Assembly (NCBI GenBank): GCA_041395525.1
Contig: JAWLAH010000007.1
Span: 65,954 to 129,953, forward strand
DNA: 64,000 nt
Direction: 5' to 3'
Source: CADEED01 sp020442965
Lineage (GTDB): Bacteria > Pseudomonadota > Gammaproteobacteria > Steroidobacterales > Steroidobacteraceae
Shown piece after piece: positions 43,890 to 52,688 of this stretch. Each line of letters begins with the position of its first letter. Positions within the stretch are counted from its first letter, which is position 1. Made by a program: the position numbers and the translations under genes. A model generated the notes under the pieces. That model was given only the letters and a program-made list of their open reading frames with translations. It did no database searches and had not been told where the DNA came from.

Positions 43890-44252
43890 ATGCAAACGGA
43901 ACCGAAGATGCAACAGAATTTTGGTGCCAACAACAAGGGCGGCGCGACGCCATCAGGCGATGCGCGCGTGCTTGAACTCAACCGGATCGCTGATCAGGCC
44001 GAGGAGCTGCTGAAGTCCTTAGGGGACACGGGTGGTGAAGCCGTCGCTGCGGTCCGCACGCGGGTCAAGCACACGTTGCATGAGGCTCGCGAAAAAATCG
44101 CCGATCAGAGCGCAAAGGCTCGCGATACCGCCGTGCGTGCTGCACATTATGCGGACGACTATGTCCAGTCCAATCCCTGGCGGTCAGTCGCCCTTGGCGC
44201 TCTCGCTGGCGCGGTTGCAACGCTATTGATCGCAGGAGCCTTGCGTCGCTGA
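43890..44252 (+). CDS. DUF883 (ElaB/YqjD-like) membrane-anchored protein
   Basis: Product of 120 residues. ATG 43890 is chosen over ATG 43884 because the AGGAG at 43879-43883 is only properly spaced from the second one. The family pattern is clear: helical LNRIADQAEELLKSLGD, EAVAAVRTRVKHTLHEAREKI, AAHYADDYVQSNPWRSVALGALAGAVATLLIAGALRR with a C-terminal membrane anchor. ElaB/YqjD proteins tether ribosomes or respond to stationary phase and envelope stress in E. coli. It heads the signalling island and its promoter region holds the dyad at 43774-43791. Confidence 0.9.
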   Translation: MQTEPKMQQNFGANNKGGATPSGDARVLELNRIADQAEELLKSLGDTGGEAVAAVRTRVKHTLHEAREKIADQSAKARDTAVRAAHYADDYVQSNPWRSVALGALAGAVATLLIAGALRR

Positions 44253-44371
44253 AGATGCCACGGAGTCGCAGTCGTTGGCGCGGCGCATTGCTTGGGAGGC
44301 ATTGGTATGACGCATTGACAATTGCGCGGCCCCGATGACAGCAGCATCCGCTTCCAACCGCAAGGGCAGGA

Positions 44372-45760
44372 ATGGTAGCTCGAGTTTCGCCGGTCTGGAG
44401 TTTGCCGGCCGCTGTCGTTCTTCCGCTGGTCGGCATCGTCCTGGCACTGCTGGGATTGTTTGCGATCAGCGAATGGTCGCTGCGCCAGCTCGAGCGAAAT
44501 TCATCGCGCTTCGAGTCCGCGGTTGAGGTCAGCAAGCTCATTGAGCAATGGCGTGCGGCGGTCTTGGATGCGGAATCGGGACAGTTGGGCTATCTACTGA
44601 CTCGCGACACGGCCTATCTGCAGCCACTGACGAGTGCGGCAGAGCGTCTGCCAGCCGTGATGCAGGCTTTGCAGGAAAGAGCTCAAGGGGATGCGCAACT
44701 CAGCGCGCTTGTCGCTGACCTGTCAGTCCCGGCCCGTTTGAAATTTGACAATCTGGCGCACACGCTTCGTGCAATGCGCGCGGGAGACTACGAGCGAGCA
44801 TTGGATCTGGTGCGCAGTGGCGAGGGCCAACATTCGATCGGGGAGATGCGGCGGCGCTTCGCACGGCTGGAAGCGTACGCGGCTGAGCGTGCGGAGTTGG
44901 CGCAAGCCGCGCGCCACCAGAGCAATATGATTGCGCGAATTGCGCTGCTGCTCGCCACTTTGGTTGTCGCGGGCCTCGTGTTCAAGTTGTTGCAGCTGTT
45001 TGCAGCTGATGCCGCGCGGCGCGAGCAGGGGCGCCTGGCAGACAAGCTGCGCCGCGATGAACTCGAGCGTGAAGTGGACGCTCGCACGCGCGAACTCTCG
45101 AGTCTCTCCTCGCACCTGCAGAGCGTGGCGGAATCTGAGAAATCAGAGCTTGCGCGCGAATTGCACGACCAAATGGGTGGCCTGCTGACCGCGGCCAAAA
45201 TGGATCTCGCCTGGCTGCGAGAGCGGCCACAGATCAATGATGATCACGAGTACAAACAGAAGTTAGTGGGACTCGGGACGGTGCTTGATCAGGCGATGGG
45301 AGTCAAGCGGCGTGTGGTCGAGAGTTTGCGCCCCTCTTTGCTCGAGCACTTCGGCCTGTCTGTAGCCCTGCAGGCATACTTCGAAGATGAATGCCGCAAA
45401 GCTGGGCTGGAATGTGTCGCGACGCTGCCGGACGAACTACCGGGCCTCGATCGCAGCGTCCAGCTCGCGATATTTCGGATCGCACAGGAGGCGCTGACCA
45501 ACATCGTGCGGCACGCGAAAGCGCGCCACGTCGAGTTGGTGTTGGAGCAAAGCGACGCTGGCTACCAGATGGTAATCGGCGATGACGGCGCGGGTTTTGA
45601 CAGCACTCGCATTGATGCACAAACCGCACATGGGCTGGCTGGCATGCGTCAGCGAGTTGTAAGTTTGCACGGCAGCTTTACCTTACATCGGCAAACGCCG
45701 CCCGGGCACGGCATGCGCGTCATCGTGACGGTACCGCGAGACGTTGCAGCGTTGGAATGA
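44372..45760 (+). CDS. NarL-type sensor histidine kinase with CHASE3-like sensor
   Basis: Product of 462 residues. A first membrane helix (about 12-34) and a second (MIARIALLLATLVVAGLVFKLL, about 187-208) bracket a helical periplasmic domain. That domain carries AVLDAESGQLGYLLTRDTAYLQPLTSA, a CHASE3 pattern. The HisKA_3 phosphoacceptor is in SELARELHDQMGGLLTAAKMDLAWL. The ATPase has EALTNIVRHAKARHVEL, GDDGAGFD and HGLAGMRQRV. Such kinases usually phosphorylate NarL/FixJ-type regulators; one is encoded 442 bases away on the opposite strand (46202-46846). The 3' end overlaps by 41 bases a receiver-only protein, an arrangement suggesting a phosphorelay or sink. Confidence 0.92.
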   Translation: MVARVSPVWSLPAAVVLPLVGIVLALLGLFAISEWSLRQLERNSSRFESAVEVSKLIEQWRAAVLDAESGQLGYLLTRDTAYLQPLTSAAERLPAVMQALQERAQGDAQLSALVADLSVPARLKFDNLAHTLRAMRAGDYERALDLVRSGEGQHSIGEMRRRFARLEAYAAERAELAQAARHQSNMIARIALLLATLVVAGLVFKLLQLFAADAARREQGRLADKLRRDELEREVDARTRELSSLSSHLQSVAESEKSELARELHDQMGGLLTAAKMDLAWLRERPQINDDHEYKQKLVGLGTVLDQAMGVKRRVVESLRPSLLEHFGLSVALQAYFEDECRKAGLECVATLPDELPGLDRSVQLAIFRIAQEALTNIVRHAKARHVELVLEQSDAGYQMVIGDDGAGFDSTRIDAQTAHGLAGMRQRVVSLHGSFTLHRQTPPGHGMRVIVTVPRDVAALE

Positions 45761-46100
45761 GACGATCGATTTCGCGCATTTTGTCAAAAAAGAAATCGGC
45801 ACCCGCCAGAGCGCAGCGTTGACGCACCGTGGGGAGATCGTAGTTGGTCAGCACGATTACCGGCCGTTGCGGATGTAGCGCTTTGGCCCGGCGGATCACG
45901 GGTATGCCGCTGCCGGGTGCGAGTTCGAGATCGACCACCAAGACGTCGTGCTCGATCGCTGCAAGCTTCTGGAGCGCATCTTCCTCCGATTCGGAATAGC
46001 CCACGATTTCGAGCCGCGGATGCTGCGAGAACATACTCTGCAGGCGCTCACGGAGTAGTGCCGAGTCCTCGATCAATAGCACCCGAACTTGAGTTGCCAT
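45720..46100 (-). CDS. Single-domain response regulator (CheY-like receiver)
   Basis: About 126 residues from ATG 46100 (MATQVRVLLIEDSALLRERL). Receiver features: E-D pair in LLIEDSALL, phosphoacceptor aspartate in DVLVVDLELAPGSGIPV, threonine switch VIVLTNYDLP and lysine in FFFDKMREI. No output domain. An in-frame upstream start at 46199 would add a basic, non-conserved tail. Its 3' end overlaps the histidine kinase gene on the other strand by 41 bases. It is likely a partner of that kinase, as modulator or phosphate shuttle (inference). Confidence 0.88.
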   Translation of the reverse strand: MATQVRVLLIEDSALLRERLQSMFSQHPRLEIVGYSESEEDALQKLAAIEHDVLVVDLELAPGSGIPVIRRAKALHPQRPVIVLTNYDLPTVRQRCALAGADFFFDKMREIDRLIPTLQRLAVPSR

Positions 46101-46201
46101 TGCCGATTCGTTGGCTGCTTCTCGTTGCTTATCGGTCTTGGCGCGCATCGGCGACGATCTTTGAATGCCGACCGAATCGCGATGCGGTTGATTGAACATG
46201 C

Positions 46202-46846
46202 CTACTGGACCAGGTCGTTCCTGATCGCGTAGCTTGTCATATCGGCATTACTCTTCATCGACATCTTCTCGAGTATGCGGCTCCGATAGGTGCTCACAGT
46301 CTTGACGCTCAGATACAGTTGCTTGGCGATGTCCGATACGGCTTCGCCCTTGGCGAGCCGACAGAAGATCTGGAACTCGCGTTCGGAGAGAATACTGTGC
46401 TGTGGTGCGTTGGGGTCACCGCGGACTCCTGCGACTAACAGATCAGCCAGTTCCGGGCCTACATATCGTCCGCCTCGAGCAACCGTACGTACGGCGCGGA
46501 ACAATTCGGAGTCGTCAGTTCCTTTGCCAACGAAGCCGCTGGCACCGCCACGCAAAACGTTCAGTCCGTATTGAGCCTCGGGAAAGCCGCTCAGAATCAA
46601 TACACCTAACGATTCATAGTGTACGCGGACATGCCGCAGAACCTCTAGTCCAGACATGTCGGGTAGTGACAGATCCAGCAGCAATACGTCAGCCTCGATC
46701 TGACGCAATTGCTCGATAGCCTCACGCCCAGTCGCGGCCTCGCCAGCGACCGTCAGGTCTTGTTGCCCCTCGATGAGAGCTTTCAGCCCCGCTCGAACAA
46801 CCTGGTGATCGTCGACAATCATGATGCGGATGCGTTGCGTGGACAT
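46202..46846 (-). CDS. NarL/FixJ-family response regulator with LuxR-type DNA-binding domain
   Basis: Product of 214 residues: receiver with IMIVDDHQVVRAGL, phosphoacceptor in DVLLLDLSLPDMSGLEVL, LILSGFPEAQYGL and lysine in GFVGKGTDD. It ends in a LuxR helix-turn-helix (LSEREFQIFCRLAKGEAVSDIAKQLYLSVKTVSTYRSRILEKM). It starts at ATG 46846, and its stop lies about 100 bases upstream of the receiver-only gene, so the two form a minus-strand unit pointing at the kinase. It is the likely DNA-binding output of the neighbouring HisKA_3 kinase. Confidence 0.93.
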   Translation of the reverse strand: MSTQRIRIMIVDDHQVVRAGLKALIEGQQDLTVAGEAATGREAIEQLRQIEADVLLLDLSLPDMSGLEVLRHVRVHYESLGVLILSGFPEAQYGLNVLRGGASGFVGKGTDDSELFRAVRTVARGGRYVGPELADLLVAGVRGDPNAPQHSILSEREFQIFCRLAKGEAVSDIAKQLYLSVKTVSTYRSRILEKMSMKSNADMTSYAIRNDLVQ

Positions 46847-47059
46847 GCTTAAATGCTAAACGCCGTTCGTCTGAAGCCGAAGACGCTATCGACTCGTCTT
46901 CACGTAAGACTGATCCTACAAGCAATTGCATCGCTCGTGTGCACGACGAGACTAATTTGCGTCTCCTGGGCCCAAGAATCCAGAGCCGATGCGCTGCTAA
47001 CGAGCGGGGTCGTCAGCGATGGCTGCCGGCGGATACAGCCAACGTTCGCAAGAGGTGGG

Positions 47060-47100
47060 AAAAAAAAGAGCCCGGAAGGCGGGAGGGTCCGACCGGGCTC
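47060..47100 (-). terminator. Strong intrinsic terminator on the minus strand
   Basis: On the minus strand GAGCCCGG (47100-47093) and CCGGGCTC (47075-47068) form an 8-bp stem over a 17-base loop, followed directly by eight T (47067-47060). This is the best terminator in the window. No annotated minus-strand gene lies upstream before the 50.5 kb PRC-barrel gene, so it probably ends a short transcript that starts around 47.2-47.4 kb. Confidence 0.8.
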
Positions 47101-47113
47101 GTGGTTCAACACT

Positions 47114-47164
47114 CTAGGGGGCTAGGACTATCGAACCATTATCATGATGCGCTGCTGGTTTCAT
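47114..47164 (-). CDS. Candidate 16-residue peptide or part of a small RNA
   Basis: The frame encodes MKPAAHHDNGSIVLAP from an ATG behind GCGGGG, and stops 14 bases before the terminator hairpin on the same strand. Position and spacing fit either a tiny peptide gene or a small RNA whose terminator this is. Such a short frame can occur by chance; no family known to me. Confidence 0.25.
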   Translation of the reverse strand: MKPAAHHDNGSIVLAP

Positions 47165-47458
47165 CCCCGCTACCAGCGCAATGGTCTATCGTGAGTAGGC
47201 AGAATCTTACGCGAGGGCCAATGCCGTCTCTTTCGATCAACGATACAGCGCCGTATCGAACGTCCAGGTCGCCCCAAGCGATATCAAATCAAGATCGCCA
47301 ATCACGTCGGGCCGAGCCGGCACAGTCGCCGCGCTCGTAGGCGCAAACCCACGTCACTCGTCGCGATCGGAACCCGTTATCGTGCATCCTGACTGACACG
47401 CGAGCGGCCGAGCTGGTGGTCAAATAGGGATCACGCACAGTTCACAGGAGCAGGCGAC

Positions 47459-47842
47459 ATGTCGAAATTGTTTCGGACCGCGGTCATCGCATCGCTAGCC
47501 ACATTCGCGGTCGGTTGTGCAAGCACCGCGCCCAAACCGTTTGCCGCGCTGGCCAAAGCTGAGGCGTCGATCGAACAGGCAAAGCGCGCAGATGCGCGCC
47601 GCTTCGACCCGGCGAATCTCGACCAGGCACAGCAGAAATTGACCGCGGCGCGCGCCGACGCCCAAAAAAGGGACAGCAAGAGCCTGGATCGTTCGCGCCG
47701 ACTCGCGGAACAAGCGGAGCTTGACGCGGAGCTCGCCTCGGCCAACGCGACGGCCGCGGCGGCAGATGTAGCCGCGAAGGAAGTCAACGCCAGTATTGAC
47801 GCGTTGCGCAGCGAGACGAACCGCGAAACGAACCCGCGTTGA
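47459..47842 (+). CDS. DUF4398-type lipoprotein
   Basis: Product of 127 residues from ATG 47459, preceded by AGGAGCAGGCG. Signal MSKLFRTAVIASLATFAVGC ends in lipobox VGC with lipidated cysteine 20. The mature part is helical and charged (LAKAEASIEQAKRADARRFD, NLDQAQQKLTAARADAQKRD), the DUF4398 pattern. It precedes an OmpA-like lipoprotein by 15 bases, an arrangement common in gammaproteobacteria, and probably acts with it at the outer membrane or peptidoglycan. Confidence 0.88.
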   Translation: MSKLFRTAVIASLATFAVGCASTAPKPFAALAKAEASIEQAKRADARRFDPANLDQAQQKLTAARADAQKRDSKSLDRSRRLAEQAELDAELASANATAAAADVAAKEVNASIDALRSETNRETNPR

Positions 47843-47857
47843 GGCAGGAGCACTACC

Positions 47858-48706
47858 ATGATTGATCATAGAATTATTGCGCTGTCTGCCGCCGGCCTGC
47901 TGTTAGTGGGTTGTGCGACTGCGCCTCAGAACGTTCCCGAACTCGATAGCGCGCGGGCGGAAGTAGCGCGGGTCGCCGGCAACCCCATGGCTGAACAAGC
48001 CGCGGGCGTGCGCCTGCGTCAGGCGCGCGAGGCGCTCGCCAACGCCGAGCGTGCACGTGAGAGTCGCAAGCCGCTTGAGACGATTACGCATCAGGCGTAT
48101 CGCGCCAATGCCCTGGCACAGATCGCGGCGGCGCAGATTCGCACCGCGCAGTCGCGCCAGGAGATCAAGTCGGCCGAGGCAACACGCAACCAGGTGTTGC
48201 TGGAAGCTCGCGACCGTGAGGCACAACAGGCTCGAGCACGGAGCGAGGGGCTGCGCCAGGAAACCGATACGCTGCGTAGTCAGTTGGAAGAATTGCGCGC
48301 CAAGCAGACCGATCGCGGCATGGTGCTGACGCTGGGTGATGTGTTGTTCGACACGGCCAAGGCCACGCTCAAACCGGGCGCAGCGCTCACGATCGACCGC
48401 CTGGCCGATTTCATGCGTCGCAACCAGAACACGAAGATCATTGTCGAAGGTCACACCGACAGTCGGGGCAGCGATGCTTATAACTTGCGGTTGTCGGAGG
48501 AGCGAGCCGCGGCCGTAGCAGATGCTTTGCGCTTTCAAGGCATTGCTAGTGCGCGCGTTCAAAAGCGCGGTATGGGCAAGGGCTATCCCGTTGCCTCCAA
48601 CGACACGGCTGCGGGGCGCCAACGCAATCGGCGTGTGGAAATCATCTTTTCCGATGCACAGGGCCAATTCCAATCCAGTGCCGCCCAATCGCGACCGAAT
48701 AGCTGA
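47858..48706 (+). CDS. OmpA-family peptidoglycan-associated lipoprotein with DUF4398-like N-terminal region
   Basis: Product of 282 residues with lipoprotein signal (IIALSAAGLLLVGCAT, cysteine at about 20). Residues 30-145 form a long helical region related to the preceding protein (ELDSARAEVARVAGNPMAEQAAGVRLRQAREALANAERARES). Residues 155-270 are an OmpA-C domain with LTLGDVLFDTAKATLKPGA and the peptidoglycan-binding EGHTDSRGSDAYNLRLSEERAAAV. It likely bridges the outer membrane and cell wall. Co-transcribed with the 47459 gene. Confidence 0.92.
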   Translation: MIDHRIIALSAAGLLLVGCATAPQNVPELDSARAEVARVAGNPMAEQAAGVRLRQAREALANAERARESRKPLETITHQAYRANALAQIAAAQIRTAQSRQEIKSAEATRNQVLLEARDREAQQARARSEGLRQETDTLRSQLEELRAKQTDRGMVLTLGDVLFDTAKATLKPGAALTIDRLADFMRRNQNTKIIVEGHTDSRGSDAYNLRLSEERAAAVADALRFQGIASARVQKRGMGKGYPVASNDTAAGRQRNRRVEIIFSDAQGQFQSSAAQSRPNS

Positions 48707-48955
48707 ATGCAGTTGATCAGTTGGCCAGCGTTGCGCGCGGACGCTAAGGATAGTTGTAGAACCCAGCGGCGACCTGACGCCAAACACATCGAGCGGAACG
48801 AGAAGAATGGCGAGGCTGTTGGATACGCGGGCAGCGCCGCTGCGTCACGAGAGGCCGTGGCGGATCGAATCACTTCAGCCGCGAGATATTGACAGCGGCG
48901 CGAGCATCTCGGATAACGTCATCGCTGGAATTTGGCGAACCGGGAGGGCGAGTGT

Positions 48956-49324
48956 GTGTCCGCACGAGTGGCAGTCGCCGAAGACAATGACGATCTGCGC
49001 GTTCTACTTGAGCTTCTCATCGACAATGAGCCTGGGCTGGAGTGCGTAGGATCAACAAACGAATTGCATGAAGTCATTCCCTTGGTGCAGGCAGAGACAG
49101 CCGACGTGTTGGTTCTTGACGTTGAGTTGCGAGGCAAGTCCAGCATGCAGGCCCTGGACAGTATCCACGCGGATTGTCCCAACGTGAAAATCATCTTCTA
49201 CACCGGGCATGCGCACCCCGAATTCGCGCAACGCGCGCGCGCAGGCGGAGCGTCGGCGCTTGTGCTGAAGTCCGGCGATACGCAAGAGCTGCTGGACGCG
49301 ATCCACTCGGCGGTCGGCGGCTGA
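48956..49324 (+). CDS. Single-domain response regulator
   Basis: Product of 122 residues. GTG 48956 is chosen because a GGGAGGG at about 48941 is correctly placed. Receiver motifs: VAVAEDNDDLRVLL, phosphoacceptor in DVLVLDVELRGKSS, VKIIFYTGHAHPE and lysine in ALVLKSGDTQELL. No output domain. It is the third receiver within 3.6 kb and the second without output, so it may share the nearby kinase. The upstream 250 bases hold no gene. Confidence 0.88.
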   Translation: MSARVAVAEDNDDLRVLLELLIDNEPGLECVGSTNELHEVIPLVQAETADVLVLDVELRGKSSMQALDSIHADCPNVKIIFYTGHAHPEFAQRARAGGASALVLKSGDTQELLDAIHSAVGG

Positions 49325-49438
49325 CTACCGTCCAAGTACAGCGCAATCGTCTGAGTGTGATCGACAGCGGCGTATCGGCCTGGATTTCGACCGTAAACTG
49401 CGTCGTGCCTGACGCACACTGCCACGTTGGGGCCGCAT

Positions 49439-50473
49439 TTGAATCGATCGGATCTTTTCATCTTTCCGCTGATTGCCACGCTCGGAATTGGGCTCGTTCC
49501 AGAGCGAGCGGTCGGATCTAGCGGTGGCCCGCAAGATGTGCGCGCGCCCGCCACCGAGAGTATCGGCGAGTTGCGCGACGATTATGTTGCTCGTCCGGCG
49601 CAGGAAGGCGCTCCGCTGAATTACTGGCATGATCGCCTGTACATCGCATTTCAAAGTCTGGTCGAACGTACGGATCAGCGCTTCGCCGACAATGGTTCGC
49701 CCGCGGTGCCTACGCCGGCCGCACCCTTTAGAATCGGCCTCGATACATCAATCGTCCAGAATTCACGATTCCGCATAGACCCCCGTCTCGATTTCGATGT
49801 GCTACTCGAACTGCCGAATATCGAGCGTCGACTGCGATTGTTTGTAAACAACGATGACGTGCAGGAGTCGCCGGGCGAGCGTGGCCGCCGCAACCCGTTG
49901 CGCGCCGGCTTGCGCTTTCCCGCACTGCGCGCGCTGGATTTCGACATTGGCCTACGCGCTGATTTCCCCGACGCGGCGTTCATGTCACTGCGCTGGCAGC
50001 GCGTCTACGAATCGAGCGCCTGGAATGTGCAGCCGTTTGCCAAGGCGTACTTGCAAACCGGCGATGGATTGGGCTTTGTCAGCGGGATCACTTTCGATCA
50101 CTGGCGCGAACGCTGGCTCGTACGAAGTTCGAGCTACGGCAATTGGCGCAAGAATCGGGCGGCGACTGAATGGACACAGGCGTTTCTCGTCGCGAACATC
50201 CGCGAAATCATCCGTTTCGGGAGCTATGGCCCCATCGTGCGAGGCCGCGACCTTGCGGGGGGAGTCGGCGTCCAGTTGTTAGCATCGGGGGAACGCCTGG
50301 CGGCAGGCGATGTCATCGAACTGAGCGTGTTTGCCAAACAGGCGACACGCAAGAGTTGGTTGTACTGGCAGGTCACACCCCTGATTCGCTGGCAACGTGA
50401 GAATAACTGGCGGGCGGAGCCAGGACTCTATCTGGGCGCCGAGGCACTGTTTTGGGGCCTTGCCACCCCGTAG
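49439..50473 (+). CDS. Exported protein, probable outer-membrane beta-barrel, unknown
   Basis: About 344 residues from TTG 49439 (or TTG 49427). The start MNRSDLFIFPLIATLGIGL is signal-like. The mature part is rich in alternating aromatic/hydrophobic strands (LYIAFQSLVERTD; FDVLLELPNIERRLRLFVNNDD; FDIGLRADFPDAAFMSLRWQR; WLYWQVTPLIRWQRENNW; GLYLGAEALFWG), as in a barrel. No conserved domain recognised. The N-terminal linker (VERTDQRFADNGSPAVPTPA) resembles those of envelope proteins in this phylum. It lies in the signalling island after the response regulator, 102 bases downstream. Confidence 0.7.
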   Translation: MNRSDLFIFPLIATLGIGLVPERAVGSSGGPQDVRAPATESIGELRDDYVARPAQEGAPLNYWHDRLYIAFQSLVERTDQRFADNGSPAVPTPAAPFRIGLDTSIVQNSRFRIDPRLDFDVLLELPNIERRLRLFVNNDDVQESPGERGRRNPLRAGLRFPALRALDFDIGLRADFPDAAFMSLRWQRVYESSAWNVQPFAKAYLQTGDGLGFVSGITFDHWRERWLVRSSSYGNWRKNRAATEWTQAFLVANIREIIRFGSYGPIVRGRDLAGGVGVQLLASGERLAAGDVIELSVFAKQATRKSWLYWQVTPLIRWQRENNWRAEPGLYLGAEALFWGLATP

Positions 50474-50567
50474 AGAACTTCGCGTGCGCGGCGCTCAGGT
50501 CCGCGGCTGCATCGTCGTGCCATGGCGCGAACCGGTGCGGGCGACCGCAGTCGCCCGCACACCGGCA

Positions 50568-50930
50568 CTACCAATAGCGAGGGGCCTGATAGTAGTCATA
50601 TGTTCGATCACGATATCCCAAGCCGTCATTGCGGGTGAGCTCTTCGAGCGAGTCGGCTGGTCCGTCTTTCAACTGCTGCTTGGTGTAGTTGACGACGTAA
50701 CCGTCCGCGTCCTTTTGGTAGTCGAGGCCCGACCAGGGAATCGGGTGATACTTTTCCCCGATACCGAGAAAGCCGCCGAAACTCACGACTGCGAATATGA
50801 TGCTGTTCGACTTCTTGTCGAGAACGATATCTTCAATTTCGCCGATCTTTTTGCCTGACGCGTCCTTCACGTCGGTGCCGAGTACGCGTTTTGCGCGAAT
50901 AGCGCTGGTGTGTCCTGAAGCGGTAGTCAT
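50568..50930 (-). CDS. PRC-barrel domain protein
   Basis: Product of 120 residues. PRC-barrel signature: KRVLGTDVKDASGKKIGEIEDIVLDKKSNSIIFAVVSFGGFLGIGEKYHPIPWSGLDYQ. The C-terminal tail (DRTYDYYQAPRYW) is aromatic. Cytoplasmic, no signal. PRC-barrel proteins of this size are common stress- and DUF883-associated proteins in gammaproteobacteria; the precise role is not known. Start ATG 50930 follows an AGGAGG at 50942-50937. It closes the signalling island. Confidence 0.88.
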   Translation of the reverse strand: MTTASGHTSAIRAKRVLGTDVKDASGKKIGEIEDIVLDKKSNSIIFAVVSFGGFLGIGEKYHPIPWSGLDYQKDADGYVVNYTKQQLKDGPADSLEELTRNDGLGYRDRTYDYYQAPRYW

Positions 50931-51057
50931 GGGTGCCTCCTGTGTTTGGCTGCAGAAGACTGTACTCTCAGCCGAAACTGAACGGCGTCAGTCGCGTGCC
51001 CGAGTGCCTGTAAGCATCGGCTGGCACGCAATTGCAGAGTTCGAGTGCCGCTGCAGG

Positions 51058-52512
51058 CTAGCGAATGCCACCGACGCAGATGTACTTCAACTCAGTGAAT
51101 TCGAGAATGCCGTACTTCGAGCCTTCTCGTCCGATGCCTGATTCTTTCATGCCGCCGAATGGCGCCACTTCCGTGGAGATCAGGCCGGTATTGAGACCGA
51201 CGATGCCGTACTCGATCGCTTCGGAGACGCGCCAGGAACGCGCCAGATCGCGGGTGTACACATAGGCGGCGAGGCCGAACTCGGTGTCGTTAGCCAATCG
51301 GATCGCCTCGGCTTCTGTCTTGAAGCGAAACAACGGCGCGACCGGACCAAAGGTTTCTTCGCGAGCGATCAACATCGACGCCGTGACATTGGTGAGAATG
51401 GTAGGCTCAAAAAACGTGCCGCCCAGCGCGTGACGTTTGCCGCCGAGTGCAATGGTCGCACCGGATTTTGTGGCATCCGCAATGTGCCGCTCGACTTTCG
51501 CGACCGCCGCCTCGTCGATCAGTGGCCCTTGCTCAGTGGCGCCCTGCAGACCGTCACCGATGCGCAGCTTGCCGACGGCGACCGCCAGTTTCCTGGCGAA
51601 CTCGTCGTATACACCGTCCTGGATCAATAGACGATTCGCACACACGCAAGTCTGCCCGGTATTGCGGTACTTGCTGGCGATCGCGCCTTCCACGGCCGCG
51701 TCCAGATCGGCATCGTCGAAGACAATGAACGGCGCATTGCCGCCGAGTTCGAGCGAGACTTTTTTGACGGTCTGGGAGCATTGCGCCATCAAGAGCTTGC
51801 CGATCTCCGTTGAGCCCGTGAATGACAGCTTGCGCACCGTGGCATTTGCAGTCATCTCAGCGCCGATCGCGCGCGCGTCTCCGGTCACTACATTGAACAC
51901 GCCGGCGGGGATGCCGGCACGGAGCGCCAGTTCACCGAGCGCGAGGGCGGAATAGGGCGTCTGCAACGCAGGCTTGCAGACAAAAGTGCAACCCGCGGCG
52001 AGCGCCGGGCCCGCCTTGCGCGTGATCATCGCTGATGGGAAGTTCCAGGGCGTAATCGACGCGACGACCCCGATGGGCTGACGCACCACTAACAACCGCT
52101 TGTCTGGCTGGTGGCCGGGGATCACATCGCCATAAACGCGCTTCGCTTCCTCCGCAAACCATTCAATGAACGACGCGGCATAGGTGATCTCGCCTTTGGA
52201 TTCGGCCAGCGGCTTGCCTTGCTCCGCTGTCATCAGCGTGGCGAGATCGTCCTGGTTGAGTACGATCAGTTCGTACCAGCGTCGCAGGATGTTAGCGCGC
52301 TCTTTGCCGGTCTTCACGGCCCAGGCGGGCAATGCGGCGTGTGCCGCCTGGATTGCGCGTCGCGTCTCGGCGGCGCCAAGCATCGGTACTGTGCCGAGCT
52401 GTGCACCGGTGGCGGGGTTGGTCACTGATGCGGTCTTGCCGGAGTCAGCTGTGACCCAATCCTTTCCGATCAGACAATCCGTGTGAAGTAGTGAGCTGTC
52501 TTGGAGCTTCAT
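51058..52512 (-). CDS. gabD: Succinate-semialdehyde dehydrogenase (NADP+), GabD type
   Basis: Product of 484 residues from ATG 52512 (MKLQDSSLLHTDCLIGKDWV). Aldehyde dehydrogenase signature: VKKVSLELGGNAPFIVFDDADLD with the general-base glutamate and catalytic cysteine in NTGQTCVCANRLL. PWNFPSAMITRKAGPALAAGC and IGREGSKYGILEFTELKYIC are characteristic of GabD. It oxidises succinate semialdehyde to succinate, the last step of GABA catabolism, and may accept related semialdehydes. It is the third gene of a minus-strand series after the aminotransferase and mmsA, with a 176-base gap before it that may hold its own promoter. Confidence 0.93.
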   Translation of the reverse strand: MKLQDSSLLHTDCLIGKDWVTADSGKTASVTNPATGAQLGTVPMLGAAETRRAIQAAHAALPAWAVKTGKERANILRRWYELIVLNQDDLATLMTAEQGKPLAESKGEITYAASFIEWFAEEAKRVYGDVIPGHQPDKRLLVVRQPIGVVASITPWNFPSAMITRKAGPALAAGCTFVCKPALQTPYSALALGELALRAGIPAGVFNVVTGDARAIGAEMTANATVRKLSFTGSTEIGKLLMAQCSQTVKKVSLELGGNAPFIVFDDADLDAAVEGAIASKYRNTGQTCVCANRLLIQDGVYDEFARKLAVAVGKLRIGDGLQGATEQGPLIDEAAVAKVERHIADATKSGATIALGGKRHALGGTFFEPTILTNVTASMLIAREETFGPVAPLFRFKTEAEAIRLANDTEFGLAAYVYTRDLARSWRVSEAIEYGIVGLNTGLISTEVAPFGGMKESGIGREGSKYGILEFTELKYICVGGIR

Positions 52513-52688
52513 AATGCAGTGTCCGCTGTTGCTGAAATCCAAAGCCGATTAGCGCACTCGACAGACAGGCTCTGCGGTGCGCATTTCGCCTACGGTGAGC
52601 ATTACAAGATACGCAACTTGGGAATGGTCTGCAAACACGCGCAGCGTCGGGTCTGCCCCGTTCGTACCTGGGTCGTTTGATGCGGCTA

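Larger units (their letters stand above)
46847..47458. other. Long intergenic region with a minus-strand terminator and a mini-ORF
   Basis: About 610 bases between the LuxR-type regulator and the lipoprotein pair. It must hold promoters for both directions. Apart from the terminator and the 16-codon frame listed separately, I see no gene. Confidence 0.5.
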
